A stretch of 15,416 bases of DNA from CAYRZL01 sp964428795. GTDB taxonomy: Bacteria; Bacillota; Clostridia; Lachnospirales; Lachnospiraceae. The notes beneath the pieces are model-generated. The model was not told the DNA's origin and searched no databases. It saw nothing but the letters and a program-made list of their open reading frames with translations. Location of the stretch: the NCBI GenBank assembly GCA_964428795.1, contig CAYRZL010000064.1:1-15416 (forward strand), read 5' to 3'. Position numbers and translations under genes: made by a program. Position 1 is the first letter of the stretch, and every line of letters begins with the position of its first letter. Positions 7,186 through 13,531 of this stretch are shown one piece after another.

Positions 7186-8481
7186 CTAATCCATCCTTCC
7201 TAACAGATGATTGATAAACTGCTGAGCTGTCCTGCCTGACAGACCTCCGTGGCTCAACTCCCACTTATTTGCCTCAAGCAGAAGCTCATCCTCATCCATC
7301 TCAATGCCATGTTTTTCTGCAAGAACCTTCACAATGTTCTGAAATTCTTTCTTATCCGGTGCACAGAAGAAAATCGTCTCTCCAAACCTTGCCACTAAAG
7401 AAAGCTTTTCCTGTACCGTATCGGAGGCATGAAGCTGATCTCTGCGCCCTTCCTTATCCGCAAACTCCTCCTTGATCAGATGTCTGCGGTTTGAGGTTGC
7501 ATAGATCAATACATTGTCCGGCTTTTTCTCCAATCCTCCTTCAATGACCGCCTTAAGATATTTGTACTCAATCTCAAACTCCTCGAAGGAAAGATCGTCC
7601 ATGTATATGATAAATTTGTAATTCCGGTTCTTTACCATGGAGATCACCGGATTCAGATCCTGAAACTGATGCTTATATATCTCGATCATGCGCAGTCCCT
7701 GATCGTAATATTGGTTGACGATTGCTTTAATGCTGGTGGATTTTCCTGTTCCGGCATCACCGAACAACAGACAGTTATTCGCTTTCTTTCCCTTCACAAA
7801 GGCTTCTGTATTTGCAATCAGCTTACGTTTCGGGATCTCATATCCGACCAGGTCTTCCAGATGCACATGTGCAATATTTGTGATTGGAACGATCTTCGCT
7901 CCGTCCTCATCATGCTCAATCCGAAATGCCTTGTGCAGCCCCAGCTCTCCCACACCGAACTCACCGTAAAACTGTGTGATGGCAGCCTGAAATTCTTCCG
8001 GTGTGCCGCTCTCTTCCAGATGTGCGCAGCATTCTAAGATACGATCCCGGATGCGCTTATTAAACACATTTCCGTTTTCTCTCGGATTATAAAAATCACA
8101 GAGAATGTCAACGCTGTCCACACCAAGCTCATCCTCAAGCTTATGAAAGTCAAAGTCAAAATATTCCTTCAAAATCCTAAAATCATGAAGTGCCGCCTTG
8201 CTGATGCTGCCCTCCACGGCTCCCACCATCTCACAGGACGTACTGTAGGCATTTTCATTGTTTGCCATCAGATAGGTGAGATAGTTATGCCATAAATTTC
8301 CGCAAAAGCCATGGCTCACCGCCAGCTCCAGCAGACTATGGAAGCATTCATAAAACAATGCGGCAATGTCTTCTTTGTTATAATAATCATCCTTGTAATG
8401 CTGCATGATCCAGGTGAGATTATAAAAAATATCATCGGAATCAAAATTTTTGTATAATAAAAGCTCTGTCGTATTTCTCAT
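7186..8481 (-). CDS. DUF815-family AAA+ ATP-binding protein
   Basis: This 431-residue ATPase of the DUF815 family is of unknown cellular role. The C-terminal half is an AAA+ module: Walker A GDAGTGKST (241-249), Walker B FIIYMDDL (290-297), and a sensor-1 Asn in YATSNRRHL (about 331), followed by an RRDQLHASD segment and a lid region. The N-terminal ~200 residues are helical and acidic, with no motif I recognise; they may be the substrate-binding part. No signal peptide or membrane segment is seen, so it is cytosolic. It lies 5 bp after the chorismate mutase gene and 11 bp before the Ppx-like gene, strongly suggesting cotranscription with ppk1. The link to polyphosphate is by context only. 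Confidence 0.88.
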   Translation of the reverse strand: MRNTTELLLYKNFDSDDIFYNLTWIMQHYKDDYYNKEDIAALFYECFHSLLELAVSHGFCGNLWHNYLTYLMANNENAYSTSCEMVGAVEGSISKAALHDFRILKEYFDFDFHKLEDELGVDSVDILCDFYNPRENGNVFNKRIRDRILECCAHLEESGTPEEFQAAITQFYGEFGVGELGLHKAFRIEHDEDGAKIVPITNIAHVHLEDLVGYEIPKRKLIANTEAFVKGKKANNCLLFGDAGTGKSTSIKAIVNQYYDQGLRMIEIYKHQFQDLNPVISMVKNRNYKFIIYMDDLSFEEFEIEYKYLKAVIEGGLEKKPDNVLIYATSNRRHLIKEEFADKEGRRDQLHASDTVQEKLSLVARFGETIFFCAPDKKEFQNIVKVLAEKHGIEMDEDELLLEANKWELSHGGLSGRTAQQFINHLLGRMD

Positions 8482-8486
8482 TTTTC

Positions 8487-8765
8487 TTATGCCTTCTTTT
8501 CCAGAAATTCATGCTGATGCTTGCGGCTCATTGCCATGATATGCTCGAACAGTTCCCGCACATCCTGCTTTGTAGCATCGGAGGATGCCAGCGTCTCCAC
8601 CTGATCCAGCTTTGCCACCTCTCTTGCTTTATCGTAAACGGGTTTGCCGGTACTTCGCTTATATTCTGCCACCTGTGCAGTTAATTTAATCCTGTCCTCA
8701 TAGAGCCTGACCAACTGTTTGTCGATCTGATCTATCTCATCTCGAATATCTGCTAAATCTCTCAT
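8487..8765 (-). CDS. Chorismate mutase, AroQ type, monofunctional
   Basis: It rearranges chorismate to prephenate, the first step to phenylalanine and tyrosine. The 92-residue all-helical domain has the AroQ active-site set with the same spacing as the E. coli P-protein domain: R8, R25, K36, D45, R48 and E49 (E. coli 11/28/39/48/51/52). The last catalytic position (E. coli Q88) falls at E85 or nearby Q83. The start follows AGGAGAT at a good distance, and a 17-spaced promoter lies just upstream. It is the first gene of the operon leading into DUF815, Ppx-like and ppk1, an odd partner for polyphosphate genes. No other aromatic pathway gene is in the window, so the domain may supply the activity as a stand-alone enzyme. 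Confidence 0.93.
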   Translation of the reverse strand: MRDLADIRDEIDQIDKQLVRLYEDRIKLTAQVAEYKRSTGKPVYDKAREVAKLDQVETLASSDATKQDVRELFEHIMAMSRKHQHEFLEKKA

Positions 8766-8803
8766 TTTTTATCTCCTGAATATTCAACCATTTGTATAGT
8801 TTT

Positions 8804-8832
8804 ATCATACTCCAATTTATCGGAAAATTCAA
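8804..8832 (-). promoter_or_regulatory. Promoter of chorismate mutase-ppk1 operon
   Basis: The minus strand reads TTGAAT (8827-8832), a 17-bp spacer and TATGAT (8804-8809), 39 bp before the ATG. The -35 box directly adjoins the upstream gene's terminator hairpin, so the operon appears to start here. Confidence 0.7.
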
Positions 8833-8834
8833 TA

Positions 8835-8860
8835 AAAGGCTGCCAGGATTGGCAGCCTTT
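8835..8860 (-). terminator. Terminator of UroD-like gene
   Basis: A perfect 11-bp stem AAAGGCTGCCA / TGGCAGCCTTT with a 4-nt loop begins 24 bp after the UroD-like stop. On the minus strand it is followed by TTTTATTGAATTTT. The plus side also has a long T-run (around 8866-8880), so it could work in both directions. Confidence 0.88.
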
Positions 8861-8883
8861 CGTTGATTTTTTTCTTTTTTTAT

Positions 8884-9879
8884 CTAATAAATGTGTCCAA
8901 ACTTTTCACATGCCTGCATTACAGCAAAAAGCTTCCCTCCCGGCATATACTGAACCGGGTCATACATATGCAAAGAAGCCCCATAAATCATATAACCTCC
9001 ATCCGCTGCATATGTATCTATACAACGCTTCACCTCCATCTCAATTTCCTCATCCGTCACGCCAACACGATCTACTACATCCTGAACATTAAGTCCTCCC
9101 ATAATACCTGCTCTTCCCAATGTCTTTTTCTTCATTTCCGGGATATGATTTACATGCTGTACCGGATCAAAAGCGGTGATGCCAATATCAAGAAAATCAT
9201 CCAAAAGATCATCCATTTTCCCGCAACAATGCTGTTTATATGTCATACTTGTCTTTTTACACGCCGCCACAATCCTTGCAATATGAGGCTTGAAAATCTC
9301 ACGAAATGTATCCTTTGACATAAACAATCCATTCATATGAGCATAGTCATCCAGATATGTAAAATAGTCCGGCTGATAATATTGTCCTGCCAGCATCATA
9401 AACTCAATTTTTTTGTCCGCAATGGCTCCCACCAGATCATACACTGCCTCCGGCTCTTCCATAATTGCACACAGAGCATTTTCAAATCCCATCAAAAAAT
9501 GGAGACGTTCAAAAATTCCGTTTGGACAAAACAGATCCTGTACATAATGCTCTTTATCCAAATGAAGCATTTCCTTTTCCTGCGCAGCAATCCCTTCCCA
9601 TGGAAGTTTACTGTAGTCGGGAAACTTAACCACCGATTTCCATTCCGTCACATCCTTCAGAATCGGCTCCACGGTCGGAGTGGGTGTAAACATTCCTCCC
9701 GCACTCTCTGTCGGGGTCTGATGAACACCATATCCGTCATAACCGGGCCCCTGAAACATCGGCGGCGCCTCCAGAGAAGCGGATGCCGGAATAATCTGAC
9801 AGGCATCAAAAAAACAGGGCACATACTCCGGTTTTTCTCCTTTTAACGCAATCAATGCATTTTCGCGCTTAGATAACAT
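8884..9879 (-). CDS. Uroporphyrinogen decarboxylase/MtaA-family protein
   Basis: This 331-residue protein of the URO-D superfamily resembles the MtaA/CmuA methyltransferases that move methyl groups between corrinoid proteins and thiols, more than true HemE. The motif QHCCGKM (216-222) supplies H217 and C219 of the H-x-C zinc site, followed by the barrel segments DIGITAFDPVQ and GIMGGLNVQDVV. The third zinc cysteine usual near the C-terminus (GxGC...P) appears replaced: the segment reads YGASLHMYDPVQYMPG (299-314). The nearest later Cys is C324. It starts after AAAGGAG and is transcribed alone, ending at its own hairpin. It is divergent from the LysR gene, its likely regulator. No cognate corrinoid protein or methyltransferase is nearby, so the substrate is unknown. 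Confidence 0.85.
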   Translation of the reverse strand: MLSKRENALIALKGEKPEYVPCFFDACQIIPASASLEAPPMFQGPGYDGYGVHQTPTESAGGMFTPTPTVEPILKDVTEWKSVVKFPDYSKLPWEGIAAQEKEMLHLDKEHYVQDLFCPNGIFERLHFLMGFENALCAIMEEPEAVYDLVGAIADKKIEFMMLAGQYYQPDYFTYLDDYAHMNGLFMSKDTFREIFKPHIARIVAACKKTSMTYKQHCCGKMDDLLDDFLDIGITAFDPVQHVNHIPEMKKKTLGRAGIMGGLNVQDVVDRVGVTDEEIEMEVKRCIDTYAADGGYMIYGASLHMYDPVQYMPGGKLFAVMQACEKFGHIY

Positions 9880-9939
9880 AGCATACTCCTTTCCAACTAT
9901 CCTGATTTTTCTGTCTCATGCAAACTGCTTATATACATT

Positions 9940-9945
9940 ATTATA
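9940..9945 (-). promoter_or_regulatory. Candidate -10 box for UroD-like gene
   Basis: A perfect TATAAT on the minus strand lies about 60 bp before the ATG. No -35 box stands at 16-18 bp (a TTGAAA is 22 bp away), which would fit a promoter needing an activator such as the adjacent LysR protein. Confidence 0.4.
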
Positions 9946-9993
9946 GTATGGAAACGCAGACATAATTTTTCAATTATCAAATTATTCTATGCA

Positions 9994-10010
9994 CATATTG
10001 AAATAATATG
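9994..10010. promoter_or_regulatory. 17-bp palindrome, probable LysR operator
   Basis: CATATT-GAAAT-AATATG is a perfect 6-5-6 inverted repeat containing a T-N11-A arrangement, as in LysR-type binding boxes. It lies in the divergent intergenic region and overlaps the -35 box of the LysR gene, the usual position for negative autoregulation. Confidence 0.6.
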
Positions 10011-10026
10011 AAAACTGACTTATTAT
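9998..10026 (+). promoter_or_regulatory. Promoter of LysR-type regulator
   Basis: TTGAAA (9998-10003), 17 bp, TATTAT (10021-10026), followed by AAGGAG and the ATG at 10048. The -35 box is inside the palindrome 9994-10010. Confidence 0.6.
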
Positions 10027-10047
10027 GAAAGAAAAAGGAGTTGAACA

Positions 10048-10947
10048 ATGGAACTTCGTCAAATTCATTTTTTTCTGGCCGCAGCCAGAAGTTTAAATTT
10101 CACAAGCGCTGCAAATGAGCTGCAAATATCTCAGGCAACTTTGAGCCGACATATATCTGCCATGGAAAGCGAGTTAAATCTTCTGCTTTTTATTCGTGAC
10201 AACCGAAATGTTCGGCTAACTTCATGCGGGGAATATCTCTATCGGGAGTTCACAAAGTTTTATGAAAATTACCAATGCATCACCGAAAATGCCAAGCGGA
10301 TTTTCGCCGGATATAATGGCGAGCTGACTTTCGGTGTACTGGAAGAAATCAAACTGGAAACGTATCTCAGGGACAGCCTTTTCGCCTATCAGCACGATCA
10401 TCCAAATCACACACTGGATTTCTGCCGACGATCCTTTAAAGGAATTACAGATGGGCTTCTGGATGCATCTTTGGATTTTGGGATCACATTCTTTTTTGAT
10501 ATAGCAGACATAACATCTTTGAACTATCGAGTCATATCCCATGTCACAGATGGAATTGTCATATCCTCTCGTCATCCACTGGCACACAAAAAGGTATTTT
10601 ATCCAGAAGATTTTAAAAACCAGACATTTATTATCATATCCAAATTAGACAGCCATAATGCGGAACGTCAGGCTATAGATTATTGTATGCAGCATGGCTT
10701 CTATCCAAAGCTCCGGGTCGCACCAAATTTGGATACAGCTATGCTCTGGGTCGAAGCCGGGATTGGACTTGCCTTTACCTTTTCCGAAGCAATTTCTGTC
10801 CTAAACCCGTCAATGACCTTTATTCCTTTTGCACCGGACGCCTTTATTCCCGGTTCCATGCTTGTACTGGCATGGAATGAAACAAATACCAATCCGGCAA
10901 TCCCTGTATTTTTAAAAGAATTCGAAAAACGAAGCAGAGTGCATTGA
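10048..10947 (+). CDS. LysR-type transcriptional regulator
   Basis: This 299-residue regulator has the usual LysR length. The N-terminal winged HTH (about 1-60) reads MELRQIHFFLAAARSLNFTS, then AANELQISQATLSRHISAMESEL, all typical, followed by the linker helix. Residues from about 90 to the end form the periplasmic-binding-protein-like effector domain (GELTFGVLEEIKLE..., SSRHPLA, EAGIGLAFTF). The start follows AAAGGAG closely. Divergence from the UroD-like gene and the palindrome between them suggest it controls that gene and itself. The ligand is unknown. The stop codon lies in the loop of its terminator hairpin. Confidence 0.95.
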   Translation: MELRQIHFFLAAARSLNFTSAANELQISQATLSRHISAMESELNLLLFIRDNRNVRLTSCGEYLYREFTKFYENYQCITENAKRIFAGYNGELTFGVLEEIKLETYLRDSLFAYQHDHPNHTLDFCRRSFKGITDGLLDASLDFGITFFFDIADITSLNYRVISHVTDGIVISSRHPLAHKKVFYPEDFKNQTFIIISKLDSHNAERQAIDYCMQHGFYPKLRVAPNLDTAMLWVEAGIGLAFTFSEAISVLNPSMTFIPFAPDAFIPGSMLVLAWNETNTNPAIPVFLKEFEKRSRVH

Positions 10948-10957
10948 TACACTCTGC
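10934..10957. terminator. Terminator after LysR gene, overlapping its stop
   Basis: A perfect 8-bp stem GCAGAGTG / CACTCTGC encloses the TGA stop (10945-10947) in its 8-nt loop. It is followed on the plus strand by TTATCATTTTT and on the minus strand by TTCGTTTTT, so it may also end minus-strand transcripts from the permease remnant. Confidence 0.75.
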
Positions 10958-11044
10958 TTATCATTTTTCATGGTTTTTGCTTCTCCGAATATTATATGAT
11001 CCCCGAAAATCGCATTTGCGGAAATAAATCCTTCCATATTTACT

Positions 11045-11399
11045 TCATCCGCCATATTCCAGATTATGGACCACACACTTATTATATATAACCGCATACA
11101 GAATCCCTATCGCACAAATCCATACACCCTGCAACCCAAGCTGGTATACACTCCCCTCACCCATAAGCTGTTTCGTTGGAATATCATATATATACGGAAT
11201 GGGGGTATAATACACAATCCTCTTTATACCGGAAAATAACAAATCACTCGGTATCACCTGCCCGCCCAGTATAAAAAGAAATGACAGACTGAACAAATAT
11301 AATAATAAATGACAATACAAATTCCATTTGGAACCATTTTTGCTCTTTGATTTTCAATCTCATACCAAACAAATATGGATTTTTAATTTGTTGATTCAT
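11045..11399 (-). pseudogene. Remnant of an ABC-2 type transporter permease
   Basis: The C-terminal part, in one frame ending at 11045, reads like the end of an ABC-2 permease: a hydrophobic segment, LGGQVIPSDLLF, YYTPIPYIYDIP, a last hydrophobic helix (LGLQGVWICAIGILYAVIY) and a terminal ...YGG. A plausible start, ATG 11399 with GAGGAAG upstream and only 23 bp after the XRE-TPR stop, opens a different frame (MNQQIKNPYLFGMRLKIKEQ) that ends at 11244 after 51 codons. Families of this type run near 260 residues; here only about 115 codons remain, in two frames. The simplest reading is an internal deletion plus frameshift in a permease that was cotranscribed with the XRE-TPR regulator. No ABC ATPase gene remains nearby. 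Confidence 0.65.
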
Positions 11400-11422
11400 A
11401 TCTTTTTCTTCCTCTTTTCCAA

Positions 11423-12454
11423 TTACCTGCTGCCCGGTCCAAGACTGTCTATGATCTGGTCAATCTCATCCAGCTCTCTTCCAAACTTCACACCCCATTC
11501 CGTCTGCAATAGTTTCTTTTTCTTTTTGTAGGTTTCAATAGCTGCGCTATAGTTTCCAAGACGAATATAACACTGTGCAATGGCATCCTGAAAATCAGTA
11601 TATCTCGGCGGTTCCATTGCATCAAACCCGTTCTGCCAGTACAGGATCGCCTCTTCATAGCATTCATTCCGACAAAATGCATTGGCTACGCTAAACTGGA
11701 TTCTCCAGTCATTCCCGTATGTTTTTGCCAGTCTTTCATATCTGGCTCTGACACTTGCAAATCCTGCGGCAATTTCGTCGATCCAAATGTCATATGTCTC
11801 ATTTAAATTGTCCGAATTGACACATTTTTCTTCTTCAAGAACCCGTCTTGCTTCCGTTAATCTTCCATCGTCAATCAGATTATCCAGCAAAAAGAAATAT
11901 GCCCTCACGTTCTTTGGTTCATCACGGATGATTTTATACCAGTAATCAATCAACTCACCATGATTTCCAACATTCCAATCATATACCTTTCCATGATTTA
12001 CATTGCTGATGATTGTCATATCCTGCTTGGAATTTGGCTTCAGCTCCAGTGACCGCTTTGCGTAATGTGACGCCTTTTTCCCCATGCTCGCTGCCCAAAA
12101 CTCGTAGAGATTTGCAAGCAGATTGATCGCCTTATAATTTTCTGCATCCCTCTGGATTTCCGTAAGCAGAAAACTCTCTATATTTAAATATTCCGTATTG
12201 CTTATGGATGCCGCATAATCCAGCATATGCTCAATTTTTTCATAGCGCTTCTCTTTGGAGTATTCAAACAGATCATCGATCCTAATACCAAAATAAGCAG
12301 CAATATCCGGAAGCAGAGCGATATCCGGCTGTGACAGATCACCTTCCCATTTGCTGACCGCCTGACTGGTCACACCGAGATGCTCTGCCATATCACTCTG
12401 CGTAATTCCCTTATCCCTTCTGAGCTGCCTGATCTTTGCTCCTATCGTTGTCAT
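11423..12454 (-). CDS. XRE-family transcriptional regulator with C-terminal TPR-like repeats
   Basis: This 343-residue regulator has an N-terminal helix-turn-helix at about 5-60 (IGAKIRQLRRDKGITQSDMAEHLGVTSQAVSKWE...), with the SQAVSKWE recognition helix typical of Firmicute Xre proteins. The rest (about 75-340) is a series of helical pairs resembling TPRs, such as INLLANLYEFW, YDWNVGNHGELIDYWYKII, FLLDNLIDDGRLTEARRVLEEE and CYIRLGNYSAAIETY. These usually bind a peptide or partner protein. ATG 12454 is chosen because the HTH begins there and GGACGGTGA precedes it; the frame runs up to 12646 but through the promoter. Upstream are a TTTACA-18-TATAAT promoter and a 12-bp palindrome at the predicted start site. 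Downstream, 23 bp away, begins the broken permease. Confidence 0.9.
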   Translation of the reverse strand: MTTIGAKIRQLRRDKGITQSDMAEHLGVTSQAVSKWEGDLSQPDIALLPDIAAYFGIRIDDLFEYSKEKRYEKIEHMLDYAASISNTEYLNIESFLLTEIQRDAENYKAINLLANLYEFWAASMGKKASHYAKRSLELKPNSKQDMTIISNVNHGKVYDWNVGNHGELIDYWYKIIRDEPKNVRAYFFLLDNLIDDGRLTEARRVLEEEKCVNSDNLNETYDIWIDEIAAGFASVRARYERLAKTYGNDWRIQFSVANAFCRNECYEEAILYWQNGFDAMEPPRYTDFQDAIAQCYIRLGNYSAAIETYKKKKKLLQTEWGVKFGRELDEIDQIIDSLGPGSR

Positions 12455-12479
12455 ATATTTCACCGTCCTTTTTTCATAT

Positions 12480-12491
12480 ATCGGATCCGAT
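12480..12491. promoter_or_regulatory. Perfect 12-bp palindrome at XRE-TPR start site, candidate operator
   Basis: ATCGGATCCGAT is fully self-complementary and lies at about +1 to +12 of the predicted transcript, 26 bp before the ATG. This position suits autorepression by the HTH protein. The BamHI-like GGATCC core is incidental. Confidence 0.5.
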
Positions 12492-12497
12492 GAATTT

Positions 12498-12527
12498 ATT
12501 ATACGCTCAGCTTGATTCAACTGTAAA
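12498..12527 (-). promoter_or_regulatory. Promoter of XRE-TPR gene
   Basis: The minus strand has TTTACA (12522-12527), an 18-bp spacer and a perfect TATAAT (12498-12503), 44 bp before the ATG. Confidence 0.65.
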
Positions 12528-12590
12528 TCGAATATCCGTTTAAATTTTGAAACTATTGGTTGAACCTGTTTTCTAACATTCGAACAAGTA

Positions 12591-13010
12591 TCAAAATATT
12601 GCCAGTTTTTCTTTCTCCCTATTATACTCCTCAAATTTGCTCTCATGTGAGAAAATATAAAATGGAATCAAGAATAAGAGCTTCCTATCAAAAATTTCTT
12701 CCAGCGTATAGTTCTTTACTTTTAAAACGGGAATTTGATATTCCCCATTTTTGCCCGGTTCCGGAATCTCAATCTGTACCTTAAATCTATCCGGCGTATT
12801 TTTGTAGGAACGCAGATATAAAACAGCAGAACGTGGAAATGGCACCTTCAGCACATCCCCATAACCGCTTGTAAAACACAATGAAACACCCTCTCTTACC
12901 TTCTCCAATGCTTTACTGTATGCTCCTATATCAGTCAACAGGTCCTTCCACAGCATTGTAATCAATAATGCCTCATGTATCCGATACAATCTCCGTATTG
13001 TAAATGTCAA
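12591..13010 (-). pseudogene. 3' fragment of a hypothetical gene
   Basis: The frame has an apparent ATG at 13010, but its first dozen codons overlap the 3' end of the HTH regulator in another frame and no RBS is present. The convincing part begins near residue 18 (MLWKDLLTDIGAYSKALEKV) and includes REGVSLCFTSGYGD, FPRSAVLYLRS, NTPDRFKVQIEIP, YQIPVLKVKNYTLEEIF and KLLFLIPFYIFSHE. From memory this resembles the C-terminal half of a family of unnamed Lachnospiraceae proteins, possibly related to PD-(D/E)XK/Rpn-type nucleases; I am not sure of the family. It stops abruptly at KLAIF where relatives would be expected to continue. It appears truncated at both ends. Confidence 0.5.
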
Positions 13011-13397
13011 AGGGTATTTCCATATACTCTGTCAACAACTGCCAGGTTCCCTTATTTGCTCTCCGCTTTCCCTTTTCCAGCGCACGGTAGGTTTTTTCGC
13101 TGCAGACGTGATCGTCTATTTCTCTCACCCGCAGCTTTCGTTCTGCCCGATAAGTCCTTAATACTTCATGCAGAAGATAATATTCCTGTGAAATCTGCTC
13201 TCCTACCAGATTTTCCGACTGGATTCCATACTCTTTTTTTACTTCCTCCAACGTCCACAGATAATCTTTGTATTCCTGTATTTCAGTAATACCGAGCTTT
13301 TCGGATTCCTGTATGAGTCCGCGCAAAATACATCTCAACCCGCTTAAATTTGCCATCTGCCGCTGAAGCTCCAATGCCTTTTCATAATAAGCTAACT
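12973..13397 (-). pseudogene. HTH regulator gene, 3' part (split by IS)
   Basis: This is the downstream half of a regulator interrupted by the IS4-family element. The reading frame across the target repeat continues LAY-YEKALELQRQ, then a helical region (LRCILRGLIQESEKL, EYKDYLWTLEEVKKEYG) and a helix-turn-helix-like end: LRTYRAERKLRVREIDD, SEKTYRALEKGKRRANKG, TWQLLTEYMEIP. The recognition helix is presumably SEKTYRALEKGK. It ends ...NTEIVSDT at a TGA (12973-12975); a one-base frameshift there would continue into EALLI, so the true C-terminus may also be lost. An ATG at 13431 in this frame comes from the IS end and is not a real start. This fragment has no promoter of its own that I can see. 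Confidence 0.75.
13388..13397. repeat. Target site duplication, left copy
   Basis: TAAGCTAACT directly precedes the IS left end and is repeated exactly at 14981-14990. Ten bp fits the 10-12 bp duplications of IS4-family elements. Confidence 0.88.
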
Positions 13398-13400
13398 CAA

Positions 13401-13451
13401 ACTTCCCACACCAATAAGGTGTGTTGAACATTGAAAATTCAATATTTCAGC
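13401..13451 (+). repeat. IS left inverted repeat
   Basis: This 51-bp end has an outer part ACTTCCCACACC... and an inner block starting TTGAAAATTCAA. The inner block is itself a near-palindrome (TTGAA-AA-TTCAA). The outer 30 bp match the other end at 21 positions; the inner 21 bp are identical. Similarity continues a few bases inward (C-Y-AA-Y-AAAA). Confidence 0.88.
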
Positions 13452-13459
13452 CAATAAAA

Positions 13460-13531
13460 ATGGCATAAATACGGTTCCTTTGGTATAATGGAATTGACCA
13501 AAAACCAATCACCAAGGAGGATTTATGCCAT
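13460..13531 (+). promoter_or_regulatory. 11-bp inverted repeat able to sequester the transposase start
   Basis: ATGGCATAAAT (13460-13470) is perfectly complementary to ATTTATGCCAT (13521-13531), which covers the bases between the SD and the start codon plus AT of the ATG. CCTTTGG (13478-13484 region) can further pair near CCAAGG at the SD. The predicted native start (about 13496) lies inside the loop, so only transcripts entering from outside would contain both arms. Such shielding from read-through is known from IS10 and IS50; here it is inference. Confidence 0.7.
13484..13489 (+). promoter_or_regulatory. Transposase promoter, extended -10
   Basis: A perfect TATAAT is preceded by TG one base upstream (TGGTATAAT). 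There is no convincing -35 box (TGGCAT at the right spacing). The transcript would start near 13496, just before the AAGGAGG site. Confidence 0.6.

Noticed and set aside
10912..11097. Small minus-strand ORF whose internal ATG overlaps the permease-remnant stop (ATGGCGGATGA)
   Set aside because: The overlap looks like coupling, but the 47-residue product matches nothing I know, has a weak RBS and ends antisense inside lysR across the terminator.
11244..11399. Programmed frameshift in the permease
   Set aside because: No slippery heptamer or stimulator is evident and even the combined frames are far shorter than an ABC-2 permease; deletion is simpler.
12455..12646. 64-residue N-terminal extension of the XRE-TPR regulator
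   Set aside because: It crosses the promoter and the palindrome; the HTH starts at the internal ATG 12454 as in relatives.
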